Source of the DNA: an uncultured Pseudomonadota bacterium
GTDB taxonomy: Bacteria; Pseudomonadota; Gammaproteobacteria; Methylococcales; Methylomonadaceae
NCBI GenBank assembly: GCA_903931355.1
Contig: CAIZCB010000436.1
Span: 1-10,613, forward strand
Length of the DNA: 10,613 nt
Direction of reading: 5' to 3'
In this document: positions 1 through 7,503 of the stretch, one piece after another
Position numbering within the stretch: position 1 is the first letter of the stretch
Layout of the letters: every line of letters starts with the position of its first letter
The notes under the pieces: model-generated
What the model saw: only the letters and a program-made list of their open reading frames with translations
What the model was told of the DNA's origin: nothing
Databases searched by the model: none
Translations under genes and position numbers: made by a program

Positions 1-31
1 GTTGGTTGTCTGTGAAAAGCTGAAACAAGGC

Positions 32-874
32 TTAATGATCCAATCCCATTGTGTCCCAAGCTTTTTGGATAAAGGTGTCGTCTTTATAATCGGCTTGTGG
101 TGCGCCGTTGGGATAGTTGAGTTTAAATACCCGATCAGCATCGGCCGCTAAGTCATTCAAACCTAACTGGGTGTAACCGTCTTGCATGATTTGCAAGGCC
201 ATCGGCACGGCTGGTGTGCGTTGATATTCTTTAACCACATGGTTGGCGCGATTAACTGCGGCTACATAGGCTTTACGGCGCATGTAGAAATCAGCAACGT
301 GAACTTCGTACATGGCTAAGTTGTTACGCAAGGCGATCATTCGCTGTTTCGCATCAGCAGCGTATTGGCTATTAGGAAAACGACGAATTAATTCGTTGAA
401 GTTATCGTAAGAATCGCGCGCAGGGCCTGGGTCGCGCTGCGAGGCGTCAGTCGGTAAAAAACGGTCGATAAAACCAATCCCGCGATTGTAATTGACTAAG
501 CCTTTCAAATAGTAAGCGTAATCAACACTAGCGTTACGTGGATGGGTTTTGATGAAACGCTCGGCAGCGGCGATGGCGGCTTCGGGATCATCATTTTTAT
601 AATAGGAATAAGCCACGTTCAGCTGAGCTTGCGGGGCGTAATCGCCAAATGGATAACGGGCTTCCATCGCTTCGTACATCGATACGGCTTTTTGGAAGTT
701 TTTGTTATCGAGTGCTTCTTGGGCTTGATCTCGGAAGCGTTGTTCATCCCAGTCTTTGTAGTCATCTTCTTTGCTGGAAGTGTCCTTGCTCATTAGTCCT
801 TGCAAGGTTTCGCAACCTTGTAAGCTAAAAGCCAAGCTGATGATGAGGATAGATTTTACTAAAAGTAATCGCAT
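32..874 (-). CDS. bamD: Outer membrane protein assembly lipoprotein BamD
   Basis: BamD is the essential TPR lipoprotein of the BAM complex. It sits on the periplasmic face of the outer membrane and works with BamA to insert beta-barrel proteins. The start chosen at 874 gives a 280-residue protein with a 20-residue signal peptide and lipobox LQGC (acylated Cys21). Glutamine at the -2 position is unusual for a lipobox but tolerated. The mature part has TPR-like helices beginning around residue 50 (an AQEALDNKNFQKAV-type first repeat) and the conserved YAYYLKGL segment, both typical of BamD/YfiO. E. coli BamD is somewhat shorter (about 245 aa). An in-frame ATG at 928 would add 18 residues before the signal sequence, but it lies only a few bases past the likely transcription start. 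No strong ribosome binding site is seen before either start. The gene is divergent from rluD, as in E. coli and many gammaproteobacteria, which supports the call. Confidence 0.93.
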   Translation of the reverse strand: MRLLLVKSILIISLAFSLQGCETLQGLMSKDTSSKEDDYKDWDEQRFRDQAQEALDNKNFQKAVSMYEAMEARYPFGDYAPQAQLNVAYSYYKNDDPEAAIAAAERFIKTHPRNASVDYAYYLKGLVNYNRGIGFIDRFLPTDASQRDPGPARDSYDNFNELIRRFPNSQYAADAKQRMIALRNNLAMYEVHVADFYMRRKAYVAAVNRANHVVKEYQRTPAVPMALQIMQDGYTQLGLNDLAADADRVFKLNYPNGAPQADYKDDTFIQKAWDTMGLDH

Positions 875-938
875 ACGATAGACAACACGTTGTAATATTG
901 CAGGTTTTTTGCGGCCTAACGGCGGCATTCCGAGCGCG

Positions 939-944
939 AGTATA
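939..944 (-). promoter_or_regulatory. Probable -10 element of the bamD promoter
   Basis: On the minus strand this hexamer reads TATACT, five of six matches to the sigma70 -10 consensus. It would start transcription near 932, about 58 bases before the chosen bamD ATG. The -35 region is weak (TCGTCA with a short 15-base spacer). The site overlaps a TATAAC on the plus strand, which could serve rluD. This is inferred from consensus matching only. Confidence 0.4.
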
Positions 945-958
945 ACTTAAAAACCACT

Positions 959-1903
959 ATGACGATATTAACGGCAAGAGTTCCTGAGGAACTGGCGGGT
1001 ATGCGGCTCGACCAATGTTTGGCTGAGATGTTCCCTGATTATTCGCGCAGCAAGCTGCAAACTTGGATTAAAGCAGGGCGAGTCAAGGTTGACGGCGTGG
1101 CTTTGCGCGGTCGCGAGAAGCTCGATGGTGGCGAAGAAATCGAGTTGGATGCTGAAGCCGAAGTGGTTTTAGAGTCCGATCCCGAAGATATTCCGCTAGA
1201 TATTGTTTACGAAGACGATTCCTTGCTGATTATCAACAAACCAGCAGGATTAGTTGTACATCCTGCAGTAGGGAATTGGAATGGCACTTTGGTAAATGCC
1301 TTGCTTAACCATGATCCTAATCTGAATGTTCTGCCTAGAGCAGGGATTGTCCATCGTATCGACAAAGAAACCAGCGGTTTGTTGATGATTGCTAAAACCT
1401 TGCAAGCTCACAATAGCTTGGTTGAGCAGTTGCAAGAGCGCAGTATCAATCGCGAATATCTGGCTTTGGTGAAAGGCTGGATGACAGCCGGTGGTACCGT
1501 CGATGCGCCAATTGGTCGTCATCCGGTTGATCGCAAACGTAATGCGGTGCGTCGTGATGGCAAAGAAGCGGTCACGCATTACCGTTTGGAACAACGCTTT
1601 AAACGGCATACCCTGATTCGGGTTAAGCTCGAAACGGGTCGTACCCATCAAATTAGGGTTCACATGAGCCATATCAATTACGCTTTGGTGGGTGATCAGG
1701 TTTATGGTGGTCGGTTCCAAATGCCTGCCGATTGCAGTCCTGAATTAGCTGAAGCTTTGCGAGCCTTTAAACGTCAAGCATTACACGCGACCAAGCTGGG
1801 TTTAGAGCATCCTGAAACTGGTGAATATTGCGAATGGGAAAAACCTATGCCTGACGATATGCAAAATCTAGTCAATTTGCTGGCTGCTAATGAACTGGAT
1901 TAA
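959..1903 (+). CDS. rluD: 23S rRNA pseudouridine synthase RluD
   Basis: RluD converts uridines in helix 69 of 23S rRNA (1911, 1915 and 1917 in E. coli numbering) to pseudouridine late in 50S assembly. The 314-residue product has an N-terminal S4 RNA-binding domain (about residues 14-75, with the RLDQCLAEMFPDYSRSKLQ segment). The RluA-family catalytic domain follows: motif NKPAGLVVHP (93-102), the catalytic motif HRIDKETSG with nucleophile Asp135, and LETGRTHQIRVHM (224-236). Length matches E. coli RluD (326 aa). No Shine-Dalgarno is visible before the ATG, and any promoter must lie in the 30-80 bases shared with bamD. The end overlaps pgeF by 14 bases, so the two are probably co-translated. 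The position next to bamD and pgeF favours RluD over its paralogues RluA and RluC. Confidence 0.93.
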   Translation: MTILTARVPEELAGMRLDQCLAEMFPDYSRSKLQTWIKAGRVKVDGVALRGREKLDGGEEIELDAEAEVVLESDPEDIPLDIVYEDDSLLIINKPAGLVVHPAVGNWNGTLVNALLNHDPNLNVLPRAGIVHRIDKETSGLLMIAKTLQAHNSLVEQLQERSINREYLALVKGWMTAGGTVDAPIGRHPVDRKRNAVRRDGKEAVTHYRLEQRFKRHTLIRVKLETGRTHQIRVHMSHINYALVGDQVYGGRFQMPADCSPELAEALRAFKRQALHATKLGLEHPETGEYCEWEKPMPDDMQNLVNLLAANELD

Positions 1904-2615
1904 ACCCGATTGGCAATTGCCTGAAGGCCTTCATGCGGCGGTGACTTTACGCTCCGGTGGCGTTAGTCAGGGGCTTTATGCCAGTTTAAATCCTGCTAGT
2001 CATGTCAATGATGCCGCTGATGCGGTGCTTAATAATCGAGCGATGATTAAACAAATGCTGGCGTTGCCTGCCGAGCCAGTTTGGTTGCAGCAGCTGCATG
2101 GTGTTGATGTGGTGAAAGCCGATCAAGTTACTGATTTGCCGGAAGCAGACGCTAGTTTTACTGATCAGTCGGGCGTTGTTTGTGCGGTTTTGACGGCTGA
2201 TTGCTTGCCGGTTTTATTTTGCGGTGATCAAGGGGCGGTGATTGGTGCTGCTCATGCCGGTTGGCGCGGTTTACAAGCTGGCGTGATTGAACAAACCATT
2301 GCCGCGATGAATTGCCGTGATCTGCAAGTTTGGTTAGGTCCTGCGATTGGCCCAGCGCATTTTGAAGTTGGCGATGAGGTGCGTGAAGCATTTGTGAGCC
2401 AAAATGCCAATGCCAGCGTTGCTTTTTCTGCCACCCAAGCGGGCAAATGGTTGGCGGATATTTATCAGCTGGCGCGAATTCGTTTAGCTAACTTAGGTGT
2501 CGAGCAGGTTTATGGTGGTGGTTTATGTACCGTTAGCGATGCCCAGCGTTTTTATTCTTACCGCCGCGATGGTGCCGCTACTGGGCGGATGGCCAGTCTG
2601 ATCTGGAGAGATTAA
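1890..2615 (+). CDS. pgeF: Peptidoglycan editing factor / laccase-domain purine nucleoside phosphorylase (YfiH)
   Basis: This 241-residue protein belongs to the YfiH/LACC1 (CNF1/YfiH-like copper-zinc) family. Family members have been described as a cytosolic factor that stops mis-incorporation of L-Ser into the peptidoglycan precursor in E. coli, and as purine nucleoside phosphorylase/adenosine deaminase-type enzymes; older annotations say polyphenol oxidase. The metal ligands are present: His70 in QQLHG, Cys105 in TADCLP and His122 in AAHAGWRG. The conserved TLRSGG near residue 20 and the C-terminal SYRRDGAATGRMAS are also intact. The ATG overlaps the rluD end by 14 bases and has no clear ribosome binding site of its own, which suggests translational coupling. 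The rluD-pgeF order is the same as in E. coli, where clpB follows; here a ZIP transporter follows instead. Confidence 0.92.
   Translation: MNWIKPDWQLPEGLHAAVTLRSGGVSQGLYASLNPASHVNDAADAVLNNRAMIKQMLALPAEPVWLQQLHGVDVVKADQVTDLPEADASFTDQSGVVCAVLTADCLPVLFCGDQGAVIGAAHAGWRGLQAGVIEQTIAAMNCRDLQVWLGPAIGPAHFEVGDEVREAFVSQNANASVAFSATQAGKWLADIYQLARIRLANLGVEQVYGGGLCTVSDAQRFYSYRRDGAATGRMASLIWRD
2605..2610 (+). promoter_or_regulatory. Shine-Dalgarno fixing a TTG start for the ZIP gene
   Basis: GGAGAG lies six bases before the TTG at 2617, inside the last codons of pgeF. The nearby ATG at 2621 is in a different frame, so this ribosome binding site supports the TTG as the real start. Confidence 0.6.
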
Positions 2616-2616
2616 T

Positions 2617-3489
2617 TTGAATGTTTTGCTGTTTATCATCCTGTTTACTGCCTTAGGCGGGGTGTTGAGTGTTTTGGCGGCGAGTGTGTTTTTGTTGTTG
2701 CCTGAAACTTTGCGCCAAAAGGTATTGCCACATGGGATTAGTTTTGCAATCGGGGCGTTATTGACCGGTGCATTTTGCGGCTTGATTCCTCACGCTTTTG
2801 AAGAAGTGCCCGTGGCTGAAATGGAAAATTTATCAGCGACGATTTTGGTTGGGATTTTGTTGTTTTTTGTGCTGGAAAAGTTATTTATCTGGCGTCACTG
2901 TCATTCTCACGCTTGCGAAGCCCATGGTGAAGAGGCGCATGAGCATCACGGCCATTCCCATAGTCATGGACATTCGCCATCGAATCGTCGTGCAGCCGGT
3001 GTGTTTATTATCTTGGGCGATAGCATCCACAATTTTGTTGATGGGGTGTTAATTGCCGCCGCATTTTTGACCGATATTCAATTAGGCATAGTCACCAGTT
3101 TAGCGGTGGCAGCGCATGAGATTCCGCAAGAAGTGGGGGATTTCGCGATTTTGTTACACAGCGGTTACAGTCGCAGCAAAGCTTTGTTGTACAACGTGTT
3201 AGCCAGTTTAGGTACGGTAGTCGGTGGGGTGTTGGCGTATTTCAGCTTGGGTGATTTTCATCATATCTTGCCGTATTTATTAACTTTGGCGGCTTCGAGT
3301 TTTATTTATATTGCTGTAGCCGATTTGATTCCATCTTTACATCAGAAAACCGATATTAAAACGTCATTGCAACAGATTGGCTTTATTTTAGCTGGGGTGG
3401 TGTTGATTTTGGTGATGCAGGGGATCGCGCATCAGTTTGAAGCGAAAATGGATGTGATTGAGAATATTGATCGGGCGAATGTGGTTTGA
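2617..3489 (+). CDS. ZIP family divalent metal transporter
   Basis: An inner-membrane ZIP-type (SLC39-like) carrier of 290 residues, likely moving zinc or another divalent metal into the cytoplasm. About eight hydrophobic segments are visible. The metal-site motifs of transmembrane helices IV and V are present: HNFVDG (His138, Asn139, Asp142) and HEIPQE (His167, Glu168, Glu172). Between helices III and IV lies a loop with 11 histidines within residues 94-119, typical of ZIP metal-sensing loops. Translation starts at TTG, one base after the pgeF stop, with GGAGAG six bases upstream, so the gene is probably the last of an rluD-pgeF-ZIP operon. It ends five bases from the convergent small gene, and no hairpin terminator is visible between them. 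Metal specificity cannot be read from the sequence, and neither the E. coli ZupT name nor any other is assigned. Confidence 0.88.
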   Translation: MNVLLFIILFTALGGVLSVLAASVFLLLPETLRQKVLPHGISFAIGALLTGAFCGLIPHAFEEVPVAEMENLSATILVGILLFFVLEKLFIWRHCHSHACEAHGEEAHEHHGHSHSHGHSPSNRRAAGVFIILGDSIHNFVDGVLIAAAFLTDIQLGIVTSLAVAAHEIPQEVGDFAILLHSGYSRSKALLYNVLASLGTVVGGVLAYFSLGDFHHILPYLLTLAASSFIYIAVADLIPSLHQKTDIKTSLQQIGFILAGVVLILVMQGIAHQFEAKMDVIENIDRANVV

Positions 3490-3494
3490 TGGGG

Positions 3495-3749
3495 TTACAA
3501 CAGTTTCACTAGGGCTGCAACTAAACCGGCTTGGGCGATTAATAATCCAGCAATCCATTTAATCATATCTGCTTTGCTGGCTTCTATTTCGGCTTTTAAG
3601 TGCATGTCGAAATAGTCACGAGTAACGGGTTGTCCTTCTGACTGAGCATCGCTAAAAGCTTGGGCTACTGCTTCGGCTTGTTTGTCGTCAAAACCTGATT
3701 TTTTCAGTGTTTGTACAAATTTCAATGTATCAAAGGTAACTGTGGTCAT
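3495..3749 (-). CDS. Small C-terminally anchored coiled-coil protein, CCDC90/DUF1640-like
   Basis: This 84-residue protein resembles the bacterial CCDC90/DUF1640-like family, related to the mitochondrial MCU regulator MCUR1. Its bacterial function is not established. The N-terminal part (FDTLKFVQTLKKSGFDDKQA, about residues 6-25) looks like the small head domain. A charged helical stalk follows (about 26-62), then the family-typical KADMIKW before a hydrophobic anchor (about 64-83) ending in KLL. Known bacterial homologues form trimeric head-stalk-membrane-anchor proteins. The stalk is short and lacks the usual LATKADL-type motif. The ATG at 3749 is preferred over an in-frame TTG at 3761 because TTGGAA lies at a suitable distance upstream. 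It is on the same strand as pgm, but a terminator and its own extended -10 promoter separate them. Confidence 0.75.
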   Translation of the reverse strand: MTTVTFDTLKFVQTLKKSGFDDKQAEAVAQAFSDAQSEGQPVTRDYFDMHLKAEIEASKADMIKWIAGLLIAQAGLVAALVKLL

Positions 3750-3776
3750 AGTCGGTTCCAAATTTCAGTTTCAATG

Positions 3777-3785
3777 AGTATAACA
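3777..3785 (-). promoter_or_regulatory. Extended -10 promoter for the small CCDC90-like gene
   Basis: On the minus strand the sequence reads TGTTATACT, an extended -10 (TGn-TATACT) placed to start transcription about 20 bases before the ATG at 3749. There is no good -35; that region falls inside the pgm terminator hairpin. An extended -10 can compensate for a poor -35. Confidence 0.45.
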
Positions 3786-3791
3786 TGATGG

Positions 3792-3824
3792 AAAAAACTC
3801 CAAACCGTGTGGCTTGGAGTTTTT
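3792..3824 (-). terminator. Rho-independent terminator of pgm
   Basis: An inverted repeat with stem ACTCCAA/TTGGAGT (3797-3803 with 3814-3820) is extended inward by CC/GG around a GTGT loop after an A-C mismatch, and outward by A-T pairs. On the minus strand it is followed by six T residues, 20 bases past the pgm stop. The T-rich plus-strand side makes it potentially bidirectional. Confidence 0.8.
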
Positions 3825-3843
3825 GTTTTTACGGTTTTGAAAT

Positions 3844-5481
<1,638 letters not shown>

Positions 5482-5513
5482 TTACCCATAATGCGACAAT
5501 TGTAAACGGCTAA

Positions 5514-5542
5514 ATTACACCAAAACTTTAATTATTTATAGA
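5514..5542 (+). promoter_or_regulatory. Candidate promoter of the first L,D-transpeptidase gene
   Basis: ATTACA (5514-5519) and TATAGA (5537-5542) are separated by 17 bases and each match the sigma70 consensus at four of six positions. Transcription would begin about at the ATG at 5549, and no Shine-Dalgarno is seen there. So either the mRNA is leaderless or the true promoter lies elsewhere. Confidence 0.3.
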
Positions 5543-5548
5543 TTGTTT

Positions 5549-6103
5549 ATGACACGGAAAATTATGTTGCGCGTTTTGTTGTTAAGTTTTTTAGTATTGC
5601 CGTCGGTCAGTTTGGCTGATCCTGATGTCTGGTTATTGGTTGATACGCAAAAAATGAACATGGAAGTCAAAAAGGGTGAAAAGACTGTGGCGCTGCTTGA
5701 AAATATTGCGATAGGGCGTAATGGTGCAGGTGAAAAGAATCATCGTGGTGATGATATTACGCCGCTCGGTAACTATAGAATTGGTTGGATTAACGAAAAA
5801 AGTGCCTTCCGTAAGTTTTTTGGGTTAACCTATCCTAGTGTCGAACATGCTGACGTGGCGCTTAGAAAAGGCAAAATCGATTTAGATACTTATGAGTCGA
5901 TAGCAAGAGCCCACCTCAGTGGCGATGTTCCGCCTCAAAATACCGGATTGGGTGGGCAAATAGGTATTCATGGCTTGGGTAGTGGTAGTTTGGCTATCCA
6001 CAGATCAATGAATTGGACACACGGATGTATCGCCTTGACTAATGATCAGATTGATCAATTAAGCCATTGGATTGAGAAAGGGACTCTAGTTACGGTGAAA
6101 TAA
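5549..6103 (+). CDS. Secreted L,D-transpeptidase, YkuD domain (small form)
   Basis: A 184-residue periplasmic enzyme with an N-terminal signal peptide (about residues 1-23, cleavage near SLA-DP) followed directly by a YkuD catalytic domain and no LysM. YkuD enzymes form 3-3 peptidoglycan crosslinks, attach Braun lipoprotein or, in some cases, cleave that bond. The catalytic region reads IGIHG (His141), then IHRSMNWTHGCIALT with nucleophile Cys160 and His158. Between the substrate loop and catalytic core is an insertion (about residues 88-130) containing FFGLTYPS, which also occurs in a Pseudomonas-type subgroup I recall. The ATG at 5549 is preferred over an in-frame TTG at 5543. The Lpp-like gene follows 84 bases downstream on the same strand, suggesting it acts on peptidoglycan around that lipoprotein. 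Whether it crosslinks, attaches or releases cannot be decided from sequence. It is not a clear match to E. coli LdtF/DpaA (YafK). Confidence 0.87.
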   Translation: MTRKIMLRVLLLSFLVLPSVSLADPDVWLLVDTQKMNMEVKKGEKTVALLENIAIGRNGAGEKNHRGDDITPLGNYRIGWINEKSAFRKFFGLTYPSVEHADVALRKGKIDLDTYESIARAHLSGDVPPQNTGLGGQIGIHGLGSGSLAIHRSMNWTHGCIALTNDQIDQLSHWIEKGTLVTVK

Positions 6104-6129
6104 TGTTGGCAAAATCCAAAAAATGTTGG
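6102..6129 (+). repeat. Direct repeat AATGTTGG with an alternating TTGG/CCAA array upstream of lpp
   Basis: AATGTTGG occurs at 6102-6109 and again at 6122-6129, exactly 20 bases apart. A CCAA at 6116-6119 sits midway, giving TTGG-N6-CCAA-N6-TTGG with half-sites every 10 bases. The array lies immediately before the -35 of the lpp promoter and starts on the stop codon of the preceding gene. It could be an operator or activator site, but no regulator is identified. Confidence 0.4.
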
Positions 6130-6133
6130 ACAA

Positions 6134-6161
6134 TTGACAACGTTTTTTTCATTTTTATTTT
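6134..6161 (+). promoter_or_regulatory. Strong sigma70-type promoter of the lpp-like gene
   Basis: A perfect -35 TTGACA (6134-6139) is followed after 16 bases by TATTTT (6156-6161). Transcription would begin near 6168, leaving a leader of about 20 bases that contains the Shine-Dalgarno. A strong promoter fits an abundant outer-membrane lipoprotein and means lpp need not depend on read-through from the upstream gene. Confidence 0.6.
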
Positions 6162-6175
6162 TTAAAACCACTATC

Positions 6176-6182
6176 AAGGGGA
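6176..6182 (+). promoter_or_regulatory. Shine-Dalgarno of the lpp-like gene
   Basis: AAGGGGA stands five bases before the ATG at 6188 and eight before a second ATG at 6191, so either methionine could be used. It rules out the in-frame upstream start at 6134, which lies on the promoter -35 itself. Confidence 0.65.
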
Positions 6183-6187
6183 AAACC

Positions 6188-6466
6188 ATGATGAAAGCTG
6201 TTAAATTATCTGCACTTGTTGCTGTTGCTGCATTGGCTACTGGTTGCGCTAGCAACTCTGACATCCAAAACTTGCAAGGTCAAATTGATTCATTGAAACC
6301 ACAAGTTTCTTCTGCTGCTGCTGACGCTGCATCTGCAAAAGCTGCTGCTGCTGAAGCTGCTGCAAAAGCTGCTGCTGCTGAAGCTGCTGCTAACCGTGCT
6401 GCTCAATATGCTCAAGACACAAACAGCAAATTGGACCGTATGTTCAAAAAATCACAACACAAATAA
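6188..6466 (+). CDS. lpp: Alanine-rich Lpp/OprI-like (Braun-type) outer membrane lipoprotein
   Basis: A 92-residue precursor with a 19-residue signal peptide and lipobox LATGC (acylated Cys20). The mature 73 residues form one long alpha-helix: a polar start (SNSDIQNLQGQIDSL), an alanine-rich middle with two exact KAAAAEAAA units (51-59, 60-68), and a tail KLDRMFKKSQHK. That tail resembles the E. coli Lpp tail (RLDNMATKYRK) and ends in lysine, the residue L,D-transpeptidases join to peptidoglycan. Length, layout and tail fit Lpp/OprI, which tethers the outer membrane to the cell wall. Alanine makes up 30 of 92 residues, with 25 GCT and 5 GCA codons and no GCG or GCC, unlike the neighbouring genes. 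That bias, a consensus -35, a strong ribosome binding site and a strong terminator all suggest very high expression. The gene symbol is by similarity of architecture. Confidence 0.85.
   Translation: MMKAVKLSALVAVAALATGCASNSDIQNLQGQIDSLKPQVSSAAADAASAKAAAAEAAAKAAAAEAAANRAAQYAQDTNSKLDRMFKKSQHK
6338..6391 (+). repeat. 27-base tandem repeat inside the lipoprotein gene
   Basis: Two adjacent 27-base units (6338-6364 and 6365-6391) differ at one position (GCA versus GCT) and encode KAAAAEAAA twice. Two units make 18 residues, so the pattern does not follow a simple seven-residue coiled-coil period. It looks like a recent in-frame duplication and may vary in copy number between strains. Confidence 0.8.
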
Positions 6467-6486
6467 GCAATTATTTGGTTTGATTT

Positions 6487-6521
6487 AAAAAGCCCGTGAC
6501 CGAAAGGTCACGGGCTTTTTT
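6487..6521. terminator. Bidirectional rho-independent terminator between lpp and the second L,D-transpeptidase
   Basis: A perfect 15-base-pair stem (AAAAAGCCCGTGACC with its complement) closes on a GAAA tetraloop. On the plus strand it ends in six T residues, 20 bases after the lpp stop. On the minus strand it ends in a T run too, 17 bases after the stop of the convergent gene, so it can serve both. Confidence 0.92.
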
Positions 6522-6537
6522 GTTGCCTGAAAGAACG

Positions 6538-7503
6538 TTATTGAGCAGGTTGTGCAGCTGCTGGTGGCGTAGTAGCGGCAGGCGCTACAGCTGGGCGCTG
6601 ATAAATTGCGATTGGGGTGCCGGTTACTTTCTCAACAGCTTGACGCAATAAAGAACCTTTTATCACTGGCATTTTGCCACCATTAGCTTGTTCGATTAGC
6701 GCAAGCGCTGAGTGCAAACGCTGCTCATAAGTTTGTGGTGTTTCTTCCATTTCAGGATAGGCTTCCAAATACAGCGTATCGTGATGCCAACCGACTTTAA
6801 TCGGTTGATTAACAATATTCACTTCGGTGCCGACCTTAATCGTCGGGAAAAACTGTTCAATATCGGCCGGATACATCCGAATACAGCCATGACTAACCCG
6901 CATCCCAACACCGTTGGTTTTGTTGGTGCTATGAATCAAATAGCCTGGAATGCCTAATTTGAAAGCAAACAAACCCAATGGATTATCGGGGCCAGGTGGG
7001 TAGTAAGGGTCAAGCACATCACCATCGGCTAAATGTTCAGCAATAATTGATGGCGGTGGTGTCCAAGATGGATTAGCGGTTTTATCCAAAATTCGTGTTT
7101 TGCCCATTGGGGTTTTCCAGTCAACACGGCCAATACCAATCGAGTAAGTCACTACTTTAGTCGCATCTGCAAAGTGATAAAGGCGCATCTCTGGCAGATT
7201 AATCACAACGCCTTGGCGTGGTGCATTAGGCAATATGAAGCTATTGGGGATTCTTACTGGTGTGCCTGCATGAGGCAGCCATCTATCAACGGTTGGATTG
7301 GCTAAGACGATTTCATCTTGGCCTAAGCGATGATCAACAGCAATGTCGATCAAGGTGTCTTCTTCTTTAGCGGTAACGTATTTAGCATTTTCAGGCGCAC
7401 TGCCAATAATGCTATCGCCAACCCGATCCGGTGGTGGCAGCGTCATTGCTGATGCCGCAGAGCTAGCCAACAGCAACAGGCTTGGTATCAATTTAAGTTT
7501 CAT
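6538..7503 (-). CDS. LysM-containing L,D-transpeptidase, ErfK/YbiS/YcfS/YnhG type
   Basis: A 321-residue periplasmic enzyme of the group that in E. coli attaches Lpp to peptidoglycan (ErfK, YbiS, YcfS) or makes 3-3 crosslinks (YnhG/LdtE). A signal peptide (about 1-19, ending ASA-MT) is followed by a LysM-like peptidoglycan-binding segment (about 42-86, DTLIDIAVDHRLGQDEIVLANP). The YkuD domain (about 97-232) has YSIGIGR, TPMGKT, His191 in IHST and the catalytic SHGCIRM with Cys207. A C-terminal extension of some 85 residues ends in a low-complexity Ala/Pro tail. Length is close to E. coli ErfK and YbiS (about 310). Its ATG overlaps the rdgC stop (TAATG), with GAGGG upstream, so it is translationally coupled to rdgC. 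It converges on the lpp-like gene, which suggests that lipoprotein is a substrate. Which of the four E. coli paralogues it equals cannot be decided. Confidence 0.92.
   Translation of the reverse strand: MKLKLIPSLLLLASSAASAMTLPPPDRVGDSIIGSAPENAKYVTAKEEDTLIDIAVDHRLGQDEIVLANPTVDRWLPHAGTPVRIPNSFILPNAPRQGVVINLPEMRLYHFADATKVVTYSIGIGRVDWKTPMGKTRILDKTANPSWTPPPSIIAEHLADGDVLDPYYPPGPDNPLGLFAFKLGIPGYLIHSTNKTNGVGMRVSHGCIRMYPADIEQFFPTIKVGTEVNIVNQPIKVGWHHDTLYLEAYPEMEETPQTYEQRLHSALALIEQANGGKMPVIKGSLLRQAVEKVTGTPIAIYQRPAVAPAATTPPAAAQPAQ

Noticed and set aside
875..928. Upstream ATG at 928 for bamD
   Set aside because: It would put 18 extra residues before a normal lipoprotein signal peptide and lies only about four bases past the likely transcription start.
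1250..1720. Long open frame antisense to rluD
   Set aside because: The opposite strand encodes a clear RluD with intact motifs, and the antisense translation has no recognisable domain.
6115..6130. TCCAA/TTGGA inverted repeat as a terminator of the small L,D-transpeptidase gene
   Set aside because: A five-pair stem followed by no immediate T run is too weak; the half-site array reading is a better explanation.
6338..6391. GCT-rich tandem repeat as a CRISPR or non-coding satellite
   Set aside because: The units are in frame, directly adjacent without spacers, and explained by the alanine-rich helix of the lipoprotein.
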